A stretch of 48,931 bases of DNA from the IMG/VR virus record IMGVR_UViG_3300036830_000143, positions 1 to 48,931 of that record; one strand, given 5' to 3'. The position numbers were made by a program, and so were the translations under genes. Under the pieces are notes generated by a model, which saw nothing but the letters and a program-made list of their open reading frames with translations, was not told the DNA's origin and made no database searches. The stretch comes from a virus. Shown here piece by piece: positions 24,035 through 31,680 of this stretch; the first letter of the stretch is position 1; the number at the start of each line of letters is the position of its first letter.

Positions 24035-24274
24035 TGACTTATCGCAATAGATTCTAAGTACGGCAATATTGATATCCCTGGGATTCCAGATGATGAGCCT
24101 GTATTTGTCGTCAGGGCTAAGGACAGCTGCGCTCCTCAGATCATCAATCAGTATGCCGAGCTGGCGATCGTGAATGGGGCCCCAGCTGATCACGCTGCGG
24201 CTTGTCGTCGCGTCAGCAGTGATATGAGGGATTGGCAGGGGGAGAATTCGGACCAGGTCAAGGCACCGGATTGA
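24034..24274 (+). pseudogene. small phage protein with frame break near its start
   Basis: From 24038 to 24274 a natural-looking frame encodes IAIDSKYGNIDIPGIPDDEP then VFVVRAKDSCAPQIIN and a helical end. It has no start codon: it opens after TGATGA. The overlapping ATGATGACTTATC is in another frame; removing one T (ACTTATC to ACTATC) would give MTIAIDSKYG in one frame. Proteins beginning this way (DSRYG, DEPVF) are common small actinophage proteins of unknown role. So this is a real gene with a point indel or a real decay, right beside the broken homing gene. Confidence 0.6.
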
Positions 24275-24291
24275 TCAATCTCCCCAACAGC

Positions 24292-24301
24292 TAAGATCCC
24301 A
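24292..24301 (+). promoter_or_regulatory. TAAGATCCCA promoter box before the ssDNA-binding-like gene
   Basis: Lies in the 78-base gap before 24353. TAAGAT as -10 would start RNA about 45 bases before the ATG. A TTGATC 15 bases upstream is a poor -35 with short spacing. This copy has ACC rather than AGC after the CCC. Confidence 0.5.
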
Positions 24302-24352
24302 CCAACTCTCAACTCAATCAACTGTAGAAACTGAAGAAACTGGAGAATCAGA

Positions 24353-25180
24353 ATGGCTAAAGGATTCAAGTTCGCCAACAAAGAGCGGCAGGAAAGGAAG
24401 GCCCGTAGCGGAGGGGCTTCGGTTTTTGCCGGCAAGCAGATTTTCAAACTTCCGAATGACGGAGACACTGGAGTCGTTTGGTTTGTTCCAGACGATGAGG
24501 GTGAGGTCATCTATGGCGTCTATGTTCACGAGGTTCCGGTCGAGGGAAGGCAGTGGCCAGATCTCGTCAACTGCATCGCTCAGGACGAGGACGGCAACGA
24601 CACTGACGATCCATGTCCTGGCTGTGAGAGGGATCTGAAGCGGAAGGTTCGCTATTTCGCTCAGGTGGTCTGGCTTGAGGGTCCGGTCTACAAGAAGGAC
24701 GACAAAGGCAAGCTGGTCAAGGACAACACGGGTGATTTCGTTGTGCTTGGCGAGGAGGATCAGGTTGCGGTCTGGCCAATGGGTCCTGAATTGGAGGAGG
24801 CTCTGGAGGAGATCGACGAAAGCTATGGAGATGGAACTCCGGGTTCTGGTCTGGCCGCTGGTCCTTATCGCATCAAACGCAAAGGCACCAAGCTCGAAAC
24901 GACCTACCGCATCACTCCAGCCGATGTGAAGAATCCAGATCAGGATGTTCCTGATGACATTCAGGAGCTGATGGAAGAGTCGGAGATAGATCTCGGTGAT
25001 TTCACCAAGCCGCCGAGCTATGAAGAGTTCGAGCAGCGTGTCGAAGGAAAGTTCACCGGCAATAAAGAGGACAACAAGGGAAGCTCGAATGGCAAGTCGA
25101 GCAAAGCCTCCCGAGGAGCGAAAAAGAAAAACCCCTTCGGTGGTAGTCGCAAGAAAAAGCGCGACGAAGACGAGGAGTAG
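24353..25180 (+). CDS. single-stranded DNA-binding-like protein with zinc site
   Basis: Likely the replisome ssDNA-binding protein. The 275 residues have a basic N-terminus, an OB-like core (IFKLPNDGDTGVVWFVPD), a zinc-type pair DPCPGCERD, then RYFAQVVWLEGPV, and a low-complexity linker with a very acidic last segment (KKRDEDEE), the usual partner-binding tail of phage SSBs such as gp32. Position between primase and nucleotide kinase supports it. GGAG lies nine bases before ATG, and a TAAGATCCCA box is upstream. Confidence 0.65.
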   Translation: MAKGFKFANKERQERKARSGGASVFAGKQIFKLPNDGDTGVVWFVPDDEGEVIYGVYVHEVPVEGRQWPDLVNCIAQDEDGNDTDDPCPGCERDLKRKVRYFAQVVWLEGPVYKKDDKGKLVKDNTGDFVVLGEEDQVAVWPMGPELEEALEEIDESYGDGTPGSGLAAGPYRIKRKGTKLETTYRITPADVKNPDQDVPDDIQELMEESEIDLGDFTKPPSYEEFEQRVEGKFTGNKEDNKGSSNGKSSKASRGAKKKNPFGGSRKKKRDEDEE

Positions 25181-25184
25181 TCAA

Positions 25185-25928
25185 ATGCCAGCCGTTACTC
25201 CCATGCTTCTCGGGATCAATGGTCTCAAGGGGAGCGGAAAGAACACGGCGGCTGAGTTCCTAGAGGAGTGGTGCGGCGACACGTTCGTCGCCCGCTCCCA
25301 GGGGCTCGCTGATGCTCTCAAGGTCTCGGCCTTCACGTCGCTTGGAATCGATGTTGGAAATTTGAAGGAGATTCTGAAGTTCGCTGATTGGGTGAAGTCA
25401 GATGCTCAAATAAAGCTCACTATTTTCCGAGGTAGAGATGAGTTTTCTCGCGGAAGAAATTTTGACAATCGCCCTGGGAAGACCGAGAGCAAGTTGGAAT
25501 ACACCATTGATGGTCGTGGCTTCCTCCAGCTTTATGGAACTGAGTCTCACCGAGATATTTTCGGAGATAGTTTTTGGATTGGCCACCTGCTACCCACGGA
25601 CAAAAAACATCTATATGCGAAATGGTACACGGTGGATGAGGTGGGCAACTACAGTTTGACTCAGCTGATGATGGTCACTGACGTTCGCTTTCCTAATGAG
25701 GCTGAACGGGTCAAAGAGCTGGATGGATTTGTGATCAAAATTCGCAGGCCAGAGATTGGAGATGGAGAGGAAGATTCTCATGTTTCAGAGAAACCTCTGC
25801 CGGCCCATCTGATCGATGAGGTAATAGTCAATGACTCATCGTTAGAGGATTTGAGGATAAAGATGTTTGCTTTCGGAGCAAGGCGTCTGCTTGACGGTCT
25901 CCAGTCAGGCTCGGGACGCTTCGATTGA
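25185..25928 (+). CDS. deoxynucleoside monophosphate kinase
   Basis: Phosphorylates dNMPs for phage DNA synthesis. The P-loop is GINGLKGSGKNTAAEF (about residues 9-24); later LQLYGTESHRDIFGDSFWI and VTDVRFPNEAERV match the T4 gp1-like kinase family. The ATG at 25185 follows GAGGAGTAGTCAA; a longer frame from 24996 overlaps the previous gene and is rejected. Length 247 residues is normal. ThyX further on completes a small nucleotide-supply set. Confidence 0.85.
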   Translation: MPAVTPMLLGINGLKGSGKNTAAEFLEEWCGDTFVARSQGLADALKVSAFTSLGIDVGNLKEILKFADWVKSDAQIKLTIFRGRDEFSRGRNFDNRPGKTESKLEYTIDGRGFLQLYGTESHRDIFGDSFWIGHLLPTDKKHLYAKWYTVDEVGNYSLTQLMMVTDVRFPNEAERVKELDGFVIKIRRPEIGDGEEDSHVSEKPLPAHLIDEVIVNDSSLEDLRIKMFAFGARRLLDGLQSGSGRFD

Positions 25929-25967
25929 TCCATTCGACCCATGAAAGCCTAGAAAAAGGATGGACCC

Positions 25968-26243
25968 ATGAAAGGTTGTCCAATGGAGGTATCTAAGGAG
26001 GCGCTAGAGGCAGCGCAGGAGAAAGCCCGCGAGATAGATTTGAAATTCAATCCTTACAACCGAAAGAGCGATCGGGGGTGGCGTGGGCCGGCACATCGAG
26101 ATCGGCTTTTGCCGATTCTTCAGGCTGCGGCTCCAGCCATTCTTGAACAAGAGCGAGAGCGAATCTGGAAAAGAGTCTCTTTCGATTCCAGGCTAGCTCA
26201 ATGGGTCAAGGAATCTCTGAAGAGCATACTGTTCGATGGTTGA
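25968..26243 (+). CDS. hypothetical protein, 91 residues
   Basis: A helical, charged protein (ALEAAQEKAREIDLKFN, then HRDRLLPILQAAAPAILEQE, WVKESLKSILFDG). AAAAAGGATGG precedes ATG 25968; ATG 25983 is an alternative. Small proteins with this AARAAxR/ILQAAAP pattern are common in actinophages and often of unknown role. Confidence 0.65.
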   Translation: MKGCPMEVSKEALEAAQEKAREIDLKFNPYNRKSDRGWRGPAHRDRLLPILQAAAPAILEQERERIWKRVSFDSRLAQWVKESLKSILFDG

Positions 26244-26257
26244 TAGAATCAATCAGT

Positions 26258-26746
26258 ATGAGAAGATGTACGGCTTGCAAAAAGAACAAGCCAAATTCAG
26301 ATTATGGTCGAGATAAGCGTGGTCGTGATGGTCTTCGGTCTCGGTGTAAGAGTTGCGTCCACAACGACAATGTTCGCTATTACCACGCCAACAAAGAGGC
26401 TAGCCAGGTTAGGCAGAAGCAGTGGGTCAAAGACAATTACGAAAAATATCTTGAAACCAGCAGGAAACGGAATCGCAGAAATGCTGAGAAGCTCAAACGA
26501 GAAGTTATTGATTCCTATGGTGGTCAATGTGCTTGTTGTGGTGAGAGCGATATTCATTTTCTTACGCTGGACCATGTCAATGGTCGCCAGCCTGGCGAAA
26601 CGAAGAAGGGCGACAAGATGTATCGCCAGGCTCGTAAAGAGGGGTTCCCAAAGAAATATCGAGTCCTCTGTCATAACTGCAATTCAGCTTTTGGACATTA
26701 TGGATTCTGCCCTCACGATAAGAAAGCTAAGCGTCGTTATGCCTAG
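26258..26746 (+). CDS. HNH homing endonuclease upstream of the polymerase gene
   Basis: A freestanding endonuclease of 162 residues. N-terminal zinc knuckle CTACKKNK and CKSCV, a basic helical linker (RYYHANKEASQVRQKQW), then the HNH part: CACCGESD, LTLDHVNGRQPG and VLCHNCNSAFGHYG. It ends five bases before the TTG start of DNA polymerase, which itself carries an intein. Only the first Met downstream of a short upstream open stretch is used as start. Confidence 0.85.
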   Translation: MRRCTACKKNKPNSDYGRDKRGRDGLRSRCKSCVHNDNVRYYHANKEASQVRQKQWVKDNYEKYLETSRKRNRRNAEKLKREVIDSYGGQCACCGESDIHFLTLDHVNGRQPGETKKGDKMYRQARKEGFPKKYRVLCHNCNSAFGHYGFCPHDKKAKRRYA

Positions 26747-26751
26747 AGGAA

Positions 26752-29700
26752 TTGACTACTAACTTGATACATTTGCATCGTCATTCCGAGTTCTCGCGTT
26801 TGGACGGAGTTGGCACTGCGGTCCAGTATGCAGCGCGTGCGGCCGAGATGGGGCAGCCTGGTTTAGGTCTTACGGACCATGCCACCCTGTCTGGCTTGCT
26901 GCACCATATGAAGGCTTGCAGCGGCAAGGACGACAAGGGAAAGAAGCTCCACGACCCTCTCGTGCCGATATGCGGTGTCGAGGCTTACTACAGGCCCGAT
27001 AGGACGATCCGCGAGAAAGAGAACCTTCAGCAGTGGCACATGTGCTTCTGGGCCAAGAACATCAAGGGATGGCACAATCTACTGAGGCTCACCAGCGTTG
27101 CCTTTCGCGACAATGATGATGGCGAAGGTGGCTTCTACGGCAAACCATGTGTCGATCTACCGCTCATGGAGATGTACAGCGAGGGGGTCATTTGTTCGAC
27201 AGCCTGTATTTCAGGCTGGCTCTCTCATTGCATCATGCGAGGAGACAGCACTGGAGCTGATCTGTGGATCAAGGAACTGAAGCGGATCTATGGCGCTGAT
27301 CTATGGCTCGAAATTATGCCGCATGATTTCGCCGATCAGCGCACTGCGAACATAGAGATAGTCAATTTGGCTAATGACCACTCTGTCCCTCTGTTGACTG
27401 GGGTAGATGCTCATGTTCCTTACAAAGACTGGGCCTCCACTCAGCAGATAGCCAAGATGCTTTCAACTAAAAACACCTTCAAGAAGGCAGCGTCCATTCG
27501 TAAGAAAGCAGAAGAAAAAGGGATGGACCCCGAGAGCTTCGTCGAGATGATCCCGACTATCTACTTGATGGAAGAGCAAGAGGTACGCGATCTCTATGAC
27601 GAGGCTCACCCTGATCTACCTCAGCATCGAATTGACGAATCGATCGATCAGACTGAAGAGGTCATGCGTCGTTGCCAGCCTTTCAAGCTTTCAAAGCAGA
27701 TCAAGTTTCCGCGCGTTACTGATGATGCTGTCGAAGCCGAGAAGATTTTGCGTGACTGGGTTGAAGAAGGAATGGAGAGGATTGTCAAGCATGACGTTCC
27801 AAAGGTCTGGGAGGGAACTCGTAAGGAATTGGAAGATGAGCGTCGAGATCGTCTTGAGTTCGAGTTCAGGACGATCAAAGAGAAAGGGGTAATTGACTAC
27901 TTCATTCTCGTTGGAGACTGGGTTCGTTGGATGAAAGCCAATAAGATTCGTGTGACGTGCCGTGGTTCGGCGGCAGGTTGCTTTGTCTCATATCTGATTG
28001 GGATTTCGCCTATTGATTCGATTGCTTACGGACTTCTCTTCGAGCGCTTCTTGAATCCTGGCCGCAAGGGTCTGCCTGACATAGACATCGACATCCAGTC
28101 AGATCGCCGCGATGAAGCAATTCAGTATGTGGTGGACAAATATGGAAAAGACCACGTCGCTCAGATCATTGCCCATGGAACCTTTCAGGCAAAGAAAGTG
28201 GTCATTGACGTAGCCCGAGTCTATGACGTTCCCCATAAAGAGATTGAGCCTGTTCGTAAGTCGATCGACATCGGCCAGGAAGATGATGAGACGACGCTAG
28301 AGCAGTTGCGACCGATCAACGAGCATCTCCAGAAATTCGCTGATGACCATCCTGATGTTTATGAGCAGGCTCTACGTCTAGAGGGGATGGTTGCTACTGC
28401 TTCTAAGCATGCAGCTGGAGTAGTCATTACTGATAAGCCGGTTACCGACTACATGCCGTTGGAGCGAGGCAAAAAAGGCGACCAGGTTACGAGTTGGTCT
28501 GATCGCGCTGACTTTCCGGCAGTATCCGACTACGGATTCGTCAAGCTCGATGCTCTGGGAGTCAAAGGACTGTCGAAGCAGGACATCGCAGTGCAGCTGA
28601 TCAAAGAGCGTCACGGCATTGATCTCGATCTCGAAGACCTAGAGATTGTTCGTGATCCGCTCGCTGTCGAGCCCGAGGTCATGGACATCTTCACCAAAGG
28701 TTTGACGCTAGGAATCTGGCAGTTTGGATCTCGCGGGATCACCAATCTCGTCAAGTCGATTAAGCCAACCTGGATCGGTGACCTCATTGCAGCCAACGCT
28801 CTCTATCGACCTGGTGCAATGGGCTCCGGGGCGACGTGGGAATATGCTGAGCGCAAGGAACTGGAACCAGAGGAAATTGACTACTGGGATGATGCCGTAA
28901 AACCAGTCACTGGAGAGACCTTCGGGATCATTGCCTACCAGGAGCAGGTGATGAATATCTGCAAAGTCATCGGCGGTTTTAGCCCTGGTCAGGCAGACGA
29001 CATGCGGAAGGCGATGGGAAAACTCTATCGACTGCCCGGATCAGCAGCCAAGGAATTCATGCAGGGATTCAAGGACACCTGGGATGCCGGCGTCAAGAAG
29101 ATAGGGCTCGATCGCGAGGTTGGAGAGAGGATTTGGAACCTGATCTTGAGCTTCGGTGGTTACGGCTTCAACAAGTGCATCAGTGGAGACACGGTAGTCA
29201 TTAGATCTAGCGGCAACCAGCATCAGCCTGCCGAAGTGACCACTCGTGATCTGCACCAAGCCTGGCATTCATCTACTCCATGGGGCAAGAAGCTCCGCAG
29301 CCAGGGTCTGGAGGTTCTTCAGATGAGTGAGGACGGGCGGGTTCGTCCAGCTGAGTGTACCGGTATCCATTTCCAGGGCGTTCGAGAGGTCTTTGAGATC
29401 ACGACGCAGTCAGGTCGGAAGATCAAGGTCACCGGCAACCATGAGATGCTTCTCGCAGATGGTCATCACGAGCGAGTCGATCGCATTAACGTTGGTGATG
29501 AATTGGTTGCCATGGGTGAGCGCGAGGGCTATGTGAAGAAAGGTCATCAGACCGACCGAGCCCGAGGTCAATCCTATGGAGGCAAAGGATTTCCCGATGG
29601 CCTGAACAATCCCGCGTTCATGGATGGTCGACATGTCGCATTTGAAGACGGTAAGCGAGTCGTTGCCACTAGGGCTGAAGAAAAATGCGAGTGTTGCGGA

Positions 29701-30858
29701 GTAGTCAAAGGTAAGAAACACGATCTGGAGTTCGCGCATCTCAAATCTTTCGAAGATTGCGGATTTGACTACGCTGTCTATCACTCTCCTCAGAACATGG
29801 AACTCCTCTGCAATAGCGACCACAAGCGATTTGACTACGCCAAGGGAGAGCGAAAAGTTAGATGGAGCAAGGGTCGTCCGGTGTTCAACGATCCGATCGT
29901 CTCGATCGAGCGGCTCGGTAAGGAGGGTGTCTACGACTTGGAGATGGACACTCCTGATCACAACTTCATCGCCAACGGCCTTGTCTCTCACAACAGCCAT
30001 TCAGCTTGCTATGCAGTTCAGGCTTATCAGGATGCTTTCCTCAAGGCGTTCTACCCAGCTGAGTTTTATGTAGGTCTCCTGACCTTCCCGCCATCATCCA
30101 CGAAAAAGAAAGCTGAGGACAAAGCTAAGTTCCTTCAGAGCGTTGTGCGAGAGGCAGATGCAGTAGGAGTAGACATTGGCCCTCCGGATATCAATAAGTC
30201 TGAGAAGCACTTCTCTCTCAATGGTGAGACTCTTCGTTTTGGTCTGCTCGACATCAAGGATGTCGGTGGTAAAGCTGTTGATGAAATCACTCAGATACGA
30301 CCCTTCTGGAATTGGGGAGACTTCGAGGGCCGAGTAGTCAAAAAAACTTGCAACGCCAAGGTGAAGCGAGCTTTGGTGGAGGCCGGTGCTTGCGATCGTT
30401 GGGGAATGCGAGATGAGTTGTCTGCTAGTGCAATGGCTCAGTTTGAGAAAGAGCGACTGGGTATCTCATTGACTACCTCTGGTGACACTGCGAAGCACAG
30501 GGAAACGATCGAAGAGCACGTCTGGAACATGGAGGAGTTTGATGATGCTGCTGAGGAGGAGGAAGTAGTCATTGGCGGCGACGTGATCGACGTGAACATT
30601 ATGAAAACCAAGAAAGGCCGCAACCCTGGTCAGGAGATGGCTAAGGTGACGATCGCCTGTGGCTCCAACCAGTGGCAGGTGACTTTCTTCCCTCAGATGT
30701 GGGAATCCAAGAAGCATCTTGTCCAGAGCGGCTCCATCATGGTCGCCGGCAAGAAGAACGTCTATCGCAATGATCCAAGCGTGGTCGCCAATCAGGTGAT
30801 TTCAGTGGAGGATTGGATCAATGGATTGGCTAAGGAAGAAGAACTCGTTGAGGCTTAA
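26752..30858 (+). CDS. dnaE: DNA polymerase III alpha subunit (DnaE-like), interrupted by an intein
   Basis: The replicative polymerase of the phage. PHP domain at the N-terminus (HLHRHSEFSRLDG, residues 7-19); polymerase core with CRGSAAGCFVSYLIGI (about 403) and the catalytic Asp cluster PDIDIDIQSDRRDE (about 443); SFGGYGFNK/SHSACYAV is split by the intein after Lys808. The whole frame is 1368 codons; without the intein 1095. The start TTG lies within an antisense phage word (TTGACTAC) behind TAGAGGA, giving Met-Thr-Thr. The acidic Asp triplet and PHP residues look intact, so an active enzyme after splicing is expected. Confidence 0.92.
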   Translation: MTTNLIHLHRHSEFSRLDGVGTAVQYAARAAEMGQPGLGLTDHATLSGLLHHMKACSGKDDKGKKLHDPLVPICGVEAYYRPDRTIREKENLQQWHMCFWAKNIKGWHNLLRLTSVAFRDNDDGEGGFYGKPCVDLPLMEMYSEGVICSTACISGWLSHCIMRGDSTGADLWIKELKRIYGADLWLEIMPHDFADQRTANIEIVNLANDHSVPLLTGVDAHVPYKDWASTQQIAKMLSTKNTFKKAASIRKKAEEKGMDPESFVEMIPTIYLMEEQEVRDLYDEAHPDLPQHRIDESIDQTEEVMRRCQPFKLSKQIKFPRVTDDAVEAEKILRDWVEEGMERIVKHDVPKVWEGTRKELEDERRDRLEFEFRTIKEKGVIDYFILVGDWVRWMKANKIRVTCRGSAAGCFVSYLIGISPIDSIAYGLLFERFLNPGRKGLPDIDIDIQSDRRDEAIQYVVDKYGKDHVAQIIAHGTFQAKKVVIDVARVYDVPHKEIEPVRKSIDIGQEDDETTLEQLRPINEHLQKFADDHPDVYEQALRLEGMVATASKHAAGVVITDKPVTDYMPLERGKKGDQVTSWSDRADFPAVSDYGFVKLDALGVKGLSKQDIAVQLIKERHGIDLDLEDLEIVRDPLAVEPEVMDIFTKGLTLGIWQFGSRGITNLVKSIKPTWIGDLIAANALYRPGAMGSGATWEYAERKELEPEEIDYWDDAVKPVTGETFGIIAYQEQVMNICKVIGGFSPGQADDMRKAMGKLYRLPGSAAKEFMQGFKDTWDAGVKKIGLDREVGERIWNLILSFGGYGFNKCISGDTVVIRSSGNQHQPAEVTTRDLHQAWHSSTPWGKKLRSQGLEVLQMSEDGRVRPAECTGIHFQGVREVFEITTQSGRKIKVTGNHEMLLADGHHERVDRINVGDELVAMGEREGYVKKGHQTDRARGQSYGGKGFPDGLNNPAFMDGRHVAFEDGKRVVATRAEEKCECCGVVKGKKHDLEFAHLKSFEDCGFDYAVYHSPQNMELLCNSDHKRFDYAKGERKVRWSKGRPVFNDPIVSIERLGKEGVYDLEMDTPDHNFIANGLVSHNSHSACYAVQAYQDAFLKAFYPAEFYVGLLTFPPSSTKKKAEDKAKFLQSVVREADAVGVDIGPPDINKSEKHFSLNGETLRFGLLDIKDVGGKAVDEITQIRPFWNWGDFEGRVVKKTCNAKVKRALVEAGACDRWGMRDELSASAMAQFEKERLGISLTTSGDTAKHRETIEEHVWNMEEFDDAAEEEEVVIGGDVIDVNIMKTKKGRNPGQEMAKVTIACGSNQWQVTFFPQMWESKKHLVQSGSIMVAGKKNVYRNDPSVVANQVISVEDWINGLAKEEELVEA
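29176..29994 (+). mobile_element. intein with HNH endonuclease in DNA polymerase III alpha
   Basis: 273 codons between FNK and SHSACYAV. Splicing blocks: N1 Cys (CISGDTVV), block B KVTGNHEML, block F GVYDLEMDTPDHNF, block G LVSHN followed by Ser as +1. The middle holds an HNH unit (CECCGVVKGKKHDLEFAHL, NMELLCNSDHKRFD). All splice residues look intact. It interrupts the highly conserved FNKSHSA polymerase motif, a typical intein choice. Confidence 0.9.
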
Positions 30859-30872
30859 AGGAAGGTAGTCAA

Positions 30873-30938
30873 TTGCCAGATAACCGATCATCCCTGCTCC
30901 ATTCGATAAAGATGGGAAACGACTCTAATGACTACTAG
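30873..30938 (+). CDS. 21-codon ORF opening at GTAGTCAATTG
   Basis: After GGAAGGTAGTCAA the TTG at 30873 opens MPDNRSSLLHSIKMGNDSND and a Tyr, stopping at 30938 inside the next gene's Met-Thr-Thr start. The ribosome binding site is good. It is either a small peptide or a coupling leader for the gene at 30928. Confidence 0.4.
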   Translation: MPDNRSSLLHSIKMGNDSNDY

Positions 30939-31245
30939 TATTAAGCTCTACGTCAAGGTCTGCTCTAAATGTGGAAGGCAGGTTCATCCTCACACTGACC
31001 ACAACCTCGGTGACAGCAGGACTGTCTACTGCGATCACGGTCGGGGAGGAGCCGGCACGATGGAGATTGTGACCTGGGAAAAAATTCAGGTTGCCCCCCT
31101 CTCCAGTCTCCTCCAGCGCCTCAACGCCCATGAGAGCAATTCCATGGCTCATTCAGAGACTGCGTCAGAGGATGGGACGTTGCAGTGGCAAGCTCGCGGT
31201 CGGGCCGAGGCGTATCGCGATGTGATCGATTGGTTGGAGGAATAG
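30928..31245 (+). CDS. zinc-binding hypothetical protein
   Basis: A 105-residue protein with CSKCGRQVHPHTDH and YCDHG, a plausible zinc site, then a helical C-terminus (LSSLLQRLNAHESNSMAHSE, AEAYRDVIDWLEE). The start ATGACTACT overlaps the preceding mini-ORF. It ends in GGAATAGTCAATG, where the next gene starts. Function unknown. Confidence 0.65.
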   Translation: MTTSIKLYVKVCSKCGRQVHPHTDHNLGDSRTVYCDHGRGGAGTMEIVTWEKIQVAPLSSLLQRLNAHESNSMAHSETASEDGTLQWQARGRAEAYRDVIDWLEE

Positions 31246-31248
31246 TCA

Positions 31249-31680
31249 ATGACGGTCGATACTGATATAGCTTGGGCCGCAGGTTTCTTAGACGGAGAGG
31301 GACATTTTGGCGCTCGGTTCCGTAGCGGGGGAAGAACTAGTCTGGGTGTCGAACTGACTGCATCTCAGACCCACAAGGCTCCGATTGACAAGCTCGTCGA
31401 AATTTTTGGCGGTGCAGTTCATGAGGTTTCGAAAAAGACTACGACCGGCAGAACCACCTGGCAGTGGACGATTGCCTCAGGAAAACGTTTGCGTGAGGTA
31501 TTGCCTCTTTTGATTCCGTATTTGACTACCAAGAAACAAGAGGCAGAAATTCTGCTCGAACTTTCAAACACGTTTTTGACTAGCCGGTCCCATGGAGGTC
31601 GCATGCCATGTACTCCAGAGATGACTGAGAGAAGGAAAGAGATGATCAGCAATCTAAAATCTTGGAGGTCTGTTGCATGA
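31249..31680 (+). CDS. LAGLIDADG homing endonuclease upstream of recA
   Basis: A 143-residue single-motif endonuclease (IAWAAGFLDGEGHFGARF; acidic residue in DGEG). One LAGLIDADG motif means it would act as a dimer. The rest (LVEIFGGAVHEVSKKTT, WQWTIASGKRLREVLPLL) matches the family fold. It starts at an imperfect word, AATAGTCAATG, and overlaps RecA by ATGA, so the two are translationally coupled. RecA itself carries a LAGLIDADG intein. Confidence 0.88.
   Translation: MTVDTDIAWAAGFLDGEGHFGARFRSGGRTSLGVELTASQTHKAPIDKLVEIFGGAVHEVSKKTTTGRTTWQWTIASGKRLREVLPLLIPYLTTKKQEAEILLELSNTFLTSRSHGGRMPCTPEMTERRKEMISNLKSWRSVA

Noticed and set aside
23496-24050. Group I intron carrying the LAGLIDADG gene
   Set aside because: The ORF fills nearly the whole interval, leaving no room for an intron core, and joining the flanks does not restore a frame simply.
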